From positions 62,667 to 126,666 of the forward strand of contig DEAM01000009.1 of assembly GCA_002347035.1 (NCBI GenBank): 64,000 nt of DNA. Direction: 5' to 3'. This DNA is from Gemmatimonadales bacterium UBA2982. Its GTDB lineage: Bacteria > Gemmatimonadota > Gemmatimonadetes > Longimicrobiales > Gaopeijiaceae. This document shows positions 34,652 to 43,176 of the stretch, one piece after another; positions within the stretch are counted from its first letter, which is position 1; the number at the start of each line of letters is the position of its first letter. The position numbers and the translations under genes were made by a program. The notes beneath the pieces were generated by a model. That model had not been told where the DNA came from. It saw nothing but the letters and a program-made list of their open reading frames with translations, and ran no database searches.

Positions 34652-37522
34652 ATGGCCGAAACCCATCTCGCCCCAGGCGATTCAACGCTCGCAACTCGCT
34701 TTGACCAGGAGATTGAGGGCGAGGTTTGCTTTGACCCCTTCACAAGGGGACTCTACTCGACAGACGCATCCCATTATCAGATAGAACCACTCGGTGTAGT
34801 CTTTCCGCGATCAGTAAGTGACGTAGAAGCTGTTATCGGGATTGCCCGAGGTGAAGGGGTGCCGATTCTGCCACGTGGTGGCGGGACCTCACAATGTGGA
34901 CAGACAATCGGTCGAGCAGTGATCCTAGATACGAGCCGTCACCTTACAGGTATTGGAGATCCAGACAGAAACGGCCACGTCGAGGTTGAGCCAGGCGTGG
35001 TCCTCGATAACCTAAACGCTCGCCTCGGGAGGTCCGGCAGTTGGTTCCCTGTAGATCCGTCTACGAGTAGCCGCGCCACCTTAGGCGGGATGGCTGGCAA
35101 CAACACCGCCGGGTCCCGCTCGCTTAAATACGGGATGATGGTTGATAACGTAGCAGCGGTCGAGGTCGTACTCCCGGATGGGCGGCGCCTCTGGCTTGGC
35201 GAGGGTGGTACGGAAGCAGAAATCATTCCGGACGAACTCACGGCACTGCGGGCCCTTTACGCTCGAGAAGCGTCAGAGATACAACGCACTACTCCGCAAA
35301 CGATGCGTAACGTGGCTGGCTACAACCTCGACCGACTCCGCCCTGATCAGGAAAGCCTTGCACGACTTTTCGTAGGTTCCGAGGGCACATTAGCATTTTT
35401 TTCGAGACTCCGTTTAGAACTTGCCCCACTACCAAGCCGGCGCGTCCTAGGGGTGTGCCACTTCGCAGGTCTTCACGAGGCACTCGACTCAGTGCAGCAG
35501 ATCGTCAAACTAGAACCGAGTGCGGTGGAACTCGTCGATCGTTCTGTCTTAGAGTTAGCGTCACAAAGACCTGACTTTAAAGCCTCAATTGACCGCTTTG
35601 TCCGAGGTGTGCCAGGCGCGCTCCTGCTTGTCGAATTTTCAGGTAATTCCGAGACGTCTGACCTACATGAACGTCTTGATCATCTTGACGACCTACTGGG
35701 TGACCTGGGGTACCCCGACAGCCTGGTCCGTGTCGAAAACACCGCTGGCCAAGCAGAAGTATGGAGGGTACGCAAAACCGGCCTCAGTCTAGTTATGTCA
35801 ATGGCTGGTCCCAGGAGGCCTATCTCTTTTATCGAGGACTGCGCTGTCCCGCTAGAACACCTAGCCGAATACGCCCGACGAGTTGATGACATCTTCGCAC
35901 AACATGACTCGAAGGGAACGTGGTACGCGCACGCATCCGTAGGCTGCTTACATGTGCGACCAGCGCTAAACCTTAAGGATCCGGAGGATGTAGCTCGGGT
36001 TCGATTGATTGCTGAATCAGTACACGAGGTCGTAAGCGAACTGCAAGGGACACATTCCGGAGAACACGGTGATGGCATTCTTCGATCAGAGTTCCTGCGC
36101 TCTATGCTTGGAGATCGGATGGTCGCAGCGTTCGAAGAAGTGAAACGGACATTCGACCCTCACGGAATAATGAACCCAGGGAAAATCGTCGACCCTCCGT
36201 TAATGGATGACCGGTCCCTTTTCCGTTTCAAACCAGGCTATACTGAGCGAGAACTTCCTGTGGTTCTCGACTGGTCAAGCCAAGGTGGACTTCTTCGAGC
36301 AGTAGAGAGATGCGACAACAATGGTGCCTGCCGTAAGTCGAAGCCCGACGTTATGTGCCCGTCATTTCGAGTCACTAAGGACGAACGACATACTACGCGA
36401 GGGCGGGCAAACGCTCTAAGGTTAGCCTTGACTGGTCAGTTAGGTGACGATGGCTTGGATAGCCCGGATATGGCAGAGGCAATGTCTCTCTGCATCTCTT
36501 GCAAAGGCTGCCGGCGCGAATGTCCGACAGGTGTCGACATGGCGCGTATGAAATTAGAGTGGCAGCATCGTCAAAATAAATTGCGTGGGGTGCCCCTTCG
36601 TGAGCGGATGCTCGCAAGTATCCCGCGGATGGCGCCGCAGCTTCAGCGCGTAGCCAGCTTCCTGAACTTCGGCTCCCGCACTCCTGCTACTCGCATCCTA
36701 GGGTTGGCACCTAAAAGACGGCTGCCCCGTTGGAGTTCAGATGCCTGGAGTCCTCGTGAGCTACCTAAGCAGGAAGCTCCAGACGTCGTACTTCTAGTCG
36801 ACACATTCACCCGCTGGTTCGAACCAGAGAATGCTCGGGCAGCAAGGCAGTTACTCGAAGCTGGAGGGTGGTCGGTCGGCGCGGTCGAACCCGACAGAGG
36901 ACGCCCTTATTGTTGCGGGCGCACCTACCTGAGTGCCGGTATGCTGGACGAAGCTGCAGAAGAAGCTCAACGAACCCTTGCAGCACTCGCACCAATTGCG
37001 CGAAGGGGATCTTGGATCGTCGGACTCGAGCCCTCCTGTCTCTACACATTGCGTGACGAATTCCAGGCTCTCCTGCCAGGAGAGGACGCGCGCGTTGTCG
37101 CTGAGCGTGCAGTTCTACTGGATGAATTTCTTGATCGTGAGTGGGTGGAAGGAAGAGAGCTGCCCTTCAGTTCTAAGTCGGATAATGACCAATCTGTATT
37201 TGTGCATGGGCACTGCCATCAGAAAGCCTTTGGTGGCATGCATGCTAGCTTGAGCATGCTTGAAAGAGCAGGCAGAATTCCAAACCTAATTGAGTCTAGC
37301 TGCTGCGGGATGGCCGGAGCATTCGGCTACCACACAGAGCATTATGAAACCTCTATCCAGATGGGTGAACTGTCGCTATTCCCAGCAGTACGGGAGACGC
37401 CTCCCGATGCGCTTATCGTTGCAAATGGGACAAGTTGCCGTGCACAAATCCAAGACGGAACTGACCGAGCCAGTGTACATACGGCAGTCGTGTTGGCAGA
37501 AGCGCTGGAGTATAGGCCCTAA
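34652..37522 (+). CDS. FAD/Fe-S 2-hydroxyacid dehydrogenase (YdiJ or fused GlcD-GlcF type)
   Basis: 956 aa. The N-terminal half is an FAD-binding oxidase domain: P-R-G-G-G-T-S (74-80), a P-S-T-S-S-R-A-T-L-G-G-M-A-G-N-N-T-A-G segment and E-H-G-D-G. The C-terminal half carries iron-sulfur motifs (near 553, and C-I-S-C-K-G-C-R-R-E-C-P near 612) and two CCG segments (P-Y-C-C-G, and S-C-C-G-M-A-G near 884). This layout is that of E. coli YdiJ, a D-2-hydroxyglutarate dehydrogenase, and of D-lactate or glycolate oxidases that pass electrons to the membrane. Between a serA gene and a glyoxylate-type aminotransferase, D-2-hydroxyglutarate or glycolate are the best guesses. Confidence 0.85.
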   Translation: MAETHLAPGDSTLATRFDQEIEGEVCFDPFTRGLYSTDASHYQIEPLGVVFPRSVSDVEAVIGIARGEGVPILPRGGGTSQCGQTIGRAVILDTSRHLTGIGDPDRNGHVEVEPGVVLDNLNARLGRSGSWFPVDPSTSSRATLGGMAGNNTAGSRSLKYGMMVDNVAAVEVVLPDGRRLWLGEGGTEAEIIPDELTALRALYAREASEIQRTTPQTMRNVAGYNLDRLRPDQESLARLFVGSEGTLAFFSRLRLELAPLPSRRVLGVCHFAGLHEALDSVQQIVKLEPSAVELVDRSVLELASQRPDFKASIDRFVRGVPGALLLVEFSGNSETSDLHERLDHLDDLLGDLGYPDSLVRVENTAGQAEVWRVRKTGLSLVMSMAGPRRPISFIEDCAVPLEHLAEYARRVDDIFAQHDSKGTWYAHASVGCLHVRPALNLKDPEDVARVRLIAESVHEVVSELQGTHSGEHGDGILRSEFLRSMLGDRMVAAFEEVKRTFDPHGIMNPGKIVDPPLMDDRSLFRFKPGYTERELPVVLDWSSQGGLLRAVERCDNNGACRKSKPDVMCPSFRVTKDERHTTRGRANALRLALTGQLGDDGLDSPDMAEAMSLCISCKGCRRECPTGVDMARMKLEWQHRQNKLRGVPLRERMLASIPRMAPQLQRVASFLNFGSRTPATRILGLAPKRRLPRWSSDAWSPRELPKQEAPDVVLLVDTFTRWFEPENARAARQLLEAGGWSVGAVEPDRGRPYCCGRTYLSAGMLDEAAEEAQRTLAALAPIARRGSWIVGLEPSCLYTLRDEFQALLPGEDARVVAERAVLLDEFLDREWVEGRELPFSSKSDNDQSVFVHGHCHQKAFGGMHASLSMLERAGRIPNLIESSCCGMAGAFGYHTEHYETSIQMGELSLFPAVRETPPDALIVANGTSCRAQIQDGTDRASVHTAVVLAEALEYRP

Positions 37523-37537
37523 GCCTTGGGAGGGCTT
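37521..37537. terminator. Weak hairpin between dehydrogenase and serA
   Basis: AAGCC and GGCTT pair around a 7-nt loop immediately at the stop codon of the plus-strand gene, followed by GATCTTCTC. The stem is short and the T-run poor. It lies in the 56-bp convergent gap with serA. Confidence 0.25.
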
Positions 37538-37578
37538 GATCTTCTCTATGCCCTCTTAGTCAGCTAGTAAATAGCTAC

Positions 37579-39180
37579 TTACCCCAGGCGGGCTACGACT
37601 GCGGCCGATACCTCAGATAACTGAAGCAATGCTTCCCGTACCGTAGCACCCACATCACCATCTACAGAGATTGCAGCCAAAGCATGGCCGCCCTTTGACA
37701 ACCGAGCCTGATGGTACTCAGCAATATTAATGTCATGGCTGCCGAGAATCGTGCCTACTCTTCCTATGACACCCGGCACGTCCTGGTTCTTCAAAACGAT
37801 CAATGTACCCGCTGGAACAATGTCCACGTGGTAGTCCTCAATACGAACAATTCGAGGGTGAGCTTCACCGAGCAGAGCACCGGCTAGCCTCAGGCTTCCG
37901 GCTTCGGTACGAAGGACTAGCTCTACAAACTCTGTGTAATCGGCATGGAGAGACATCTTTGTGCGAGCTACAGCAATCCCGCGCTGCTCAGCAAGATGTC
38001 CTGCACTCACAAAGTTGACTTGATCTGGGCCGAGCACGGGCTCAAGAAGCCCCATCAATGCATACGCAGTCAAAGGCTTTAGAGCATCATCAGAGTGGCC
38101 TGCATAACGCACCCCTACCTCTCGCACACCCCCAGGCGATAATGCACAGGCTAGGCGACCCAGGCCTCTACCCAACTCGAGGAGTGGCGCAAGAGCTCTC
38201 AATACTTCACTACCAATCGCAGGTGCATTTAAGGCCCGCGACAGATCACCTTCTACAAGCGCCGCGCGCACAGCTTCTGCAATCTCTGACGCTACAAGTT
38301 CCTGAGCTTCTTGCGTAGAGGCACCTAGATGCGGAGTCAGCAATAGGTTGGATACACCTCGCAGGGGCGAGTCCGCATCAAGTGGCTCTACTTCATATAC
38401 GTCAAGAGCAGCTCCGGCCAATTGGCCGGATGCTAGGGCGTCGCCAACTGCAGCTTCATCAACCACGCCTCCCCGTGAGACGTTCACCACAAATGAGCCC
38501 TTCTTCATTCGTGCGATGGCTTCAGAGTTAATGATGCCACGGGTCGAGTCGGTTAGCGGCACGTGGAGAGAGACTACGTCTGCCTGCTCCAAAACCTGAT
38601 CAAGCTCGGCGCGTTCTACTTGGAGCTCAGCCGCCCGCTCGTCTGTTAGGTAGGGATCATACGCTATAACCCCCATCCCGAAGGCCCGGCACCGCTTTGC
38701 TACCTCACCACCGATGCGTCCGGCACCAACCAGCCCTAGAGTTCGCCCGCGAAGCTCCGCCCCCTTAAACCGGGCGCGATCCCATTCACCCTTTCGTACT
38801 GAAGCGTCCGCCTCTGCTACACGACGTACCATCGCTAGTATCAGTGCCATCGTGAGTTCTGCGGTGGAAACCGTGTTACCTGCGGGAGCGTTGAGAACGG
38901 CGATGCCACGCTCGGCAGCAGCCCTAAGGTCAATATTGTCTACTCCGACTCCCGCCCGCCCAACAACCGTTAATTTTGGAGCTGCGGAAAGCAATTGTGC
39001 CCCAACCTGAGTGGCACTCCGCACAATCAGGCCGTCGGCGGCGGCAAGGGCTTCGCTGAACTCAGAATCGGCCGAATCATCGACCTGCACCACTCTGAAT
39101 CGTTCGTCCTCGTATAGCGGGCCGAGTGCGTCCCCCGAAACCTTGTCAGTCACAAGTACCACATAACTATTTTTGTTCAT
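37579..39180 (-). CDS. serA: D-3-phosphoglycerate dehydrogenase
   Basis: 533 aa, the long form with a substrate domain, NAD domain, intervening domain and C-terminal ACT domain. The NAD motif G-L-V-G-A-G-R-I-G-G is near 150; N-V-S-R-G-G-V-V-D-E and P-H-L-G-A-S-T-Q-E-A-Q supply active-site Arg and His. The end V-L-K-N-Q-D-V-P-G-V-I-G-R-V-G is the serine-sensing ACT fold. It makes 3-phosphohydroxypyruvate, the first step of serine synthesis. Its start overlaps the upstream aminotransferase stop by ATGA, fitting two consecutive pathway steps. Feedback inhibition by serine is likely from the domain layout. Confidence 0.94.
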   Translation of the reverse strand: MNKNSYVVLVTDKVSGDALGPLYEDERFRVVQVDDSADSEFSEALAAADGLIVRSATQVGAQLLSAAPKLTVVGRAGVGVDNIDLRAAAERGIAVLNAPAGNTVSTAELTMALILAMVRRVAEADASVRKGEWDRARFKGAELRGRTLGLVGAGRIGGEVAKRCRAFGMGVIAYDPYLTDERAAELQVERAELDQVLEQADVVSLHVPLTDSTRGIINSEAIARMKKGSFVVNVSRGGVVDEAAVGDALASGQLAGAALDVYEVEPLDADSPLRGVSNLLLTPHLGASTQEAQELVASEIAEAVRAALVEGDLSRALNAPAIGSEVLRALAPLLELGRGLGRLACALSPGGVREVGVRYAGHSDDALKPLTAYALMGLLEPVLGPDQVNFVSAGHLAEQRGIAVARTKMSLHADYTEFVELVLRTEAGSLRLAGALLGEAHPRIVRIEDYHVDIVPAGTLIVLKNQDVPGVIGRVGTILGSHDINIAEYHQARLSKGGHALAAISVDGDVGATVREALLQLSEVSAAVVARLG

Positions 39181-40286
39181 CGAACCACGTCCGTTAAGAC
39201 CTCAAGAAGATCGTTGAGTTGATCGAGGGTGTGGTCTCCCATATGCCCGATCCGGAACGTGCTTGGCTTGAGCTTGCCATATCCCCCACCAATTACCCAG
39301 CCACGATCAGTAACTTCGTCCACAATCAATGGAGCTGACTCTCCATCTTCGACTGCGATAGTGGTGACGCAGGGCGACCGTTGACCCTCGGGCGCCAAAA
39401 CCCTGAGACCGACTCCCTGTGCCTTCATCTCAGCTACCCACGTCCATGTGCGCTCCGCCATCGCAGTGTGACGGACCCAACGGGCCTCCATTGTCTCTGA
39501 CTGCATACGTTTCAGTTGGACCTGAAGCGCATAAAGCCCTGAGATAGCAGGTGTGGTAGGTGACTGCCACTTCCCTTGATTTGAAGCAAATTTTTGAAGA
39601 TCGAAGTAAAATCCGCGATTCGGGACACTCGCCGAACGCTCCATCATCCGCTCGGAAGCCACCCCAAAAGAAAGCCCTGGGGGCAGCGCGAAAGACTTTT
39701 GGGAACCGGTCAGGACAAAATCTAGGCCCCAATCATCGGGACGCAGCTCAGCGCCACCAAAGCCAGTAACAGAATCAACAAGAACTAAGACGTTTTCGTG
39801 CTCAGCGGTAACAGCAGCTAGGGCACTAACATCGTTTAGTACCCCAGTGGACGTTTCTGAGTGCGCCAAAGTCACCGCGTCATATGAGCCTTGGGCCAAT
39901 TGTCTTCTTAGGACGTTAGGGTCGTGCGCCTCACCCCAAGGCACTTCAATTGTGTCAACCTCAAGCCCACATGACTTAGCAATGTCTGCAAACCGTTTAC
40001 TAAATGCCCCATTAACGAGTGATAGGACTCTCGTCTTAACAGCATTCCTCACTGCCGCCTCCATCAACCCGGTAGCTGATGAAGTGGAGATGAAAACGGG
40101 TCGCTCGGTGAAGAAAACAACTTCGAGTCCTGCCTGGAGCTCGCGCATGAGTTCCTGGATCGCAGGTCCACGGTGCCCGATTATGGCACGGTTCTGAGCC
40201 TCTAGAACGTCCGGATGGACTTCGGTCGGTCCTGGTAGGAAGAAGCGACCGGACGGCACCTGGCCACCTGATATATCTTGCGTCAA
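39177..40286 (-). CDS. Class V aminotransferase, probable phosphoserine aminotransferase
   Basis: About 369 aa from TTG 40286; the frame extends 28 codons to 40370 but that segment does not resemble the family. Family marks: F-L-P-G-P-T-E-V-H-P, G-H-R-G-P-A-I, H-S-E-T-S-T-G-V, D-S-V-T-G-F-G-G, and the PLP Lys in L-T-G-S-Q-K-S-F. Its sequence type is alanine-glyoxylate aminotransferase, as in several bacteria and archaea where such enzymes replace SerC. Coupling to serA by ATGA supports the phosphoserine step. Paralogue of 33375-34553. Confidence 0.85.
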   Translation of the reverse strand: MTQDISGGQVPSGRFFLPGPTEVHPDVLEAQNRAIIGHRGPAIQELMRELQAGLEVVFFTERPVFISTSSATGLMEAAVRNAVKTRVLSLVNGAFSKRFADIAKSCGLEVDTIEVPWGEAHDPNVLRRQLAQGSYDAVTLAHSETSTGVLNDVSALAAVTAEHENVLVLVDSVTGFGGAELRPDDWGLDFVLTGSQKSFALPPGLSFGVASERMMERSASVPNRGFYFDLQKFASNQGKWQSPTTPAISGLYALQVQLKRMQSETMEARWVRHTAMAERTWTWVAEMKAQGVGLRVLAPEGQRSPCVTTIAVEDGESAPLIVDEVTDRGWVIGGGYGKLKPSTFRIGHMGDHTLDQLNDLLEVLTDVVR

Positions 40287-40409
40287 GATTCCATTTCCCC
40301 CCGCAGAGGGAGGAGCCTGCCTTGTGTTCTTAATCTTTCGGATATGCCCGCAATTGATCGGGCGCCACAAGCTAACGGGACCGACAATCTTTTCCAGACG
40401 TAGATGAGG

Positions 40410-40934
40410 TCAGTCGCTTCGCCACTCCCGTTGCCAGCGTGTGTAGTGTACTGAAATGACGCCAGCCTTATCGAGCACCTTCAGTCCAGATAGATCACGA
40501 TATGCGCTCCGGTAAAACAGATGAGATACATTAGCCTGCACCATCAACTTGGCACACATGACACATGGGCTGGCAGTCACGAAGGCAACCTTGTCACGCA
40601 TATCACCCGGCGACTTGACCAATGCATTCATCTCAGAGTGGATACACCCACACTTGCCCGCTTCAGTGGAGTCGCAACGGTTTGGAAAACCGCGCGCATT
40701 CCCGTTATAGCCGATGGCGACCACATGCTCAAGGGTAGCGTTAGTCAATACGGTTCCTACTTGAAGCCTCACGCAGGTGGAGCGCTTGGCAAGCTCCTCG
40801 GCCATCCGCATATAGACCTCATAAAGTGGTGGTCGTGTCACTTTTTCGACCGATGCATGAGAATCTTCAGGAACGTCGATCAGATTCATCGGGTGCGTGT
40901 TAGAGGGCACACCGTCTTTAGAAATCATCGGCAT
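40410..40934 (-). CDS. dCMP deaminase family protein
   Basis: 174 aa with the zinc-dependent cytidine/deoxycytidylate deaminase signature: C-I-H-S-E-M-N-A-L (His ligand, catalytic Glu) and A-S-P-C-V-M-C-A-K-L-M (two Cys ligands). A-I-G-Y-N-G-N-A-R-G-F-P-N-R-C-D and the C-rich stretch before H-S-E match dCMP deaminases (ComEB type), which supply dUMP for thymidylate synthesis. Residues 1-30 are an extension without family resemblance; M-N-L-I-D-V may be the real start. It begins 18 bp after the spermidine-synthase-like gene. Confidence 0.88.
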   Translation of the reverse strand: MPMISKDGVPSNTHPMNLIDVPEDSHASVEKVTRPPLYEVYMRMAEELAKRSTCVRLQVGTVLTNATLEHVVAIGYNGNARGFPNRCDSTEAGKCGCIHSEMNALVKSPGDMRDKVAFVTASPCVMCAKLMVQANVSHLFYRSAYRDLSGLKVLDKAGVISVHYTRWQREWRSD

Positions 40935-40952
40935 AGGCCTAACCCGTGGTGG

Positions 40953-42470
40953 TCAATTCCACCTGAGCCCACCAAGAAAGACTTTGGCCTGAAGGTATTC
41001 CACTGGAGCCCAAGAATCCGTGAACATGCGGCCAGCAGCCCTAACATCCGTTTGTGGCCAGCCTAACTCAGGAAGCACATGTAGGTCTTGGGTTGCTAGC
41101 ACGACTAGGTTCTGCGTTACGAGTGGTCCGGCACCGGAATCCGTAACATAAACTCGAACATCTCCAAAAACTTCGTCGAGTGTGGCTCGAAATCGCTCTA
41201 GGAATCCCCGGCCAGGACCACCAACTGGCGAAAGCACATTCGCCAGGAAAAGTCCGCGTGGTGAAAGCCGCTCTCTCATATCAACCAACGCCTCCTTGGT
41301 CACCATTGTCCAAGGAACCGTCAGTAGATGATCAAAAACGTCCAGGTAGACCAAATCGAATGTGCGCTTTGTACTCCGCAAATAGACGCGGGCGTCGTCA
41401 TGGATGATGTGGATATTTGGATATAGCTGTTCCCCATAGGCAAAGTACCTCTTGGCTAGCTCCGTTACGACTGGATCGATCTCCACTACCTCGATACGCA
41501 TATCAGGCCTAGATCGCTGAAACGATACAGGTAAAGAGAGCGCAGCACCTCCCAGTACAAGCATGGATTCAATGTCCTGAATCACTGGACCCAGCAACTC
41601 CTGACTCAACCGCACGTAATCGTGAGCGGGCTCCCCGGTATCAGAGTACTCCGCCGATGAAGAACCCCCGTTCTGAAACATCTCTCGAACTAAACGACCT
41701 CCCTCCCATTCGTGTTCGATCACCTGAACGGAAGAGTACAGCGTCTGTTGAGCATGCAGCGTGTCTGGATCAGGTCGCGCAACAAGGTGCCCAAGGGCCC
41801 CAGCCATAAGAGCCGCAAGGAGAAGATGAATTTCAGGCATTCCACGGCCGAGGACGCGTCCGGAAAGAACAGCCATTACGAGCAGGCTGGCAGCTGTAAA
41901 ACCTAAGAGCACCGGGAGCGGGAGTGCCGGCAATAGCACGAAGCCTGTGAGAAAAGTACCGCCAATCGAACCAGCCGTTGCCGCGGCACTCATATCTCCC
42001 GCGCGTTTTCCGACGGCACCAAGGCTCTCCGTATCTGCCTGTACGAGGTAGGGAACAACTGCACCTAAACAGAGAACCGGAGGCGCGAATAAGATCATCG
42101 CTGTTACTACAGCTCCCGGAATAAAGCCTAAAGCGTCTCGGGCCACCCCGGGGAGGCCCTCCCCGAACAGAGGTATCAAGCCTGTAAAACCGGCGATCGC
42201 AAGAACGGTCGACAACGGTACTACTCCAGCATCGGCAAGCCTCCCGCCGATATAGTTGCCCAGCGCTAGAGCAGACAGGATGACCCCTATGACTGCGGTC
42301 CAGGGCACAGCTGACAACCCAAATACAGGAGCGATTAAACGCGCTCCCGCGATCTCAATCGTCAGAACCGCAAAGCCAGATCCGAACGCTAGTACGAAAA
42401 GCCCAATACGGCGAGCGCCCGAACGATGGGGTTGAATCGAACGATTATCGTCTGTTAAGAGTGCTGCCAT
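40953..42470 (-). CDS. Membrane-fused spermidine-synthase-like protein
   Basis: About 505 aa from ATG 42470 (a TTG at 42491 is the alternative). Residues 20-230 hold around eight membrane helices (F-V-L-A-F-G-S-G-F-A-V-L-T-I-E-I-A-G-A-R-L). The C-terminal 270 residues are a polyamine-synthase-type methyltransferase fold: M-L-V-L-G-G-A-A-L, V-V-E-I-D-P-V-V-T-E-L-A, and D-L-V-Y-L-D-V-F-D. This is a common bacterial fusion of unknown activity; true aminopropyl transfer is not shown. It shares a run with dCMP deaminase. A deoxyhypusine-synthase homologue 3 kb away may be a polyamine link. Confidence 0.85.
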   Translation of the reverse strand: MAALLTDDNRSIQPHRSGARRIGLFVLAFGSGFAVLTIEIAGARLIAPVFGLSAVPWTAVIGVILSALALGNYIGGRLADAGVVPLSTVLAIAGFTGLIPLFGEGLPGVARDALGFIPGAVVTAMILFAPPVLCLGAVVPYLVQADTESLGAVGKRAGDMSAAATAGSIGGTFLTGFVLLPALPLPVLLGFTAASLLVMAVLSGRVLGRGMPEIHLLLAALMAGALGHLVARPDPDTLHAQQTLYSSVQVIEHEWEGGRLVREMFQNGGSSSAEYSDTGEPAHDYVRLSQELLGPVIQDIESMLVLGGAALSLPVSFQRSRPDMRIEVVEIDPVVTELAKRYFAYGEQLYPNIHIIHDDARVYLRSTKRTFDLVYLDVFDHLLTVPWTMVTKEALVDMRERLSPRGLFLANVLSPVGGPGRGFLERFRATLDEVFGDVRVYVTDSGAGPLVTQNLVVLATQDLHVLPELGWPQTDVRAAGRMFTDSWAPVEYLQAKVFLGGLRWN

Positions 42471-42571
42471 GGCAGACCAATTACATCTCAACGTGTTAGG
42501 GTCAAGCCGACCGCGACATTAGTTAGGTCGAGAAGATCAACTGGGCGTGGCTCTGCTGCAAAGCCCCACAC

Positions 42572-43123
42572 CTATATGGCGGATAAGAGAACCTCTAGAA
42601 GTTCCTGGAGTGTTGTCTGGCCTCGATCCTTAGCATACCACCGTCGGATGACCCTGTATCGTTCTCGAGACGGCATTGCTAGCCCCTCCGTCACCAACCA
42701 GGTCTGGATCTCTTCAGGTCGGGGTCCCCACCAACCAATTTCCTGAAAGCCTTTGTCATATGCCATGACAACGGGTATGGAGCGACTCCGTCCATTCGTG
42801 AGATGTGCGTCCATTAGGTCAAGATTCAAGTCCCGACCTAAGACCCGGAAATCCCACCCCAGTTGGTCTGCGAAGCGAGCGATAACAGGCAAAGTGTTGA
42901 CCGCATCACCGCACCAGTCCTCAGATAGAGCCAGCAAGTACGTGTCCGCAGGCAACTCGCGCGCCTGCAAAACTATTTCATCAGATACACGAGCACGCTC
43001 GTAAACGTCGTGCCATAGTTGGCGGTTCTTCTCGACGCCTGTGAGATAGTCTTTAAATGTATCAGCGCTCTCGAATCGCTCTCTATTCACTCCTCTAATT
43101 CCTAACGTCGGATAGATATCCAA
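42572..43123 (-). CDS. Thioredoxin-family protein
   Basis: 183 aa. The thioredoxin-like core is residues 55-150, with L-L-A-L-S-E-D-W-C-G-D-A and a cis-Pro segment R-S-I-P-V-V-M-A-Y-D. The active site is C-G-D-A with a single Cys, as in the group often annotated thioredoxin family / TlpA-like cytosolic proteins, so it is not a standard disulfide reductase. TTG 43123 is the only plausible start. No signal peptide. It is 53 bp downstream of typA. Confidence 0.8.
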   Translation of the reverse strand: MDIYPTLGIRGVNRERFESADTFKDYLTGVEKNRQLWHDVYERARVSDEIVLQARELPADTYLLALSEDWCGDAVNTLPVIARFADQLGWDFRVLGRDLNLDLMDAHLTNGRSRSIPVVMAYDKGFQEIGWWGPRPEEIQTWLVTEGLAMPSRERYRVIRRWYAKDRGQTTLQELLEVLLSAI

Positions 43124-43176
43124 GGCTTATCCGCAGATCTCTGTGCGACAATCTTTTCTTCATCTTCATAGACAAG

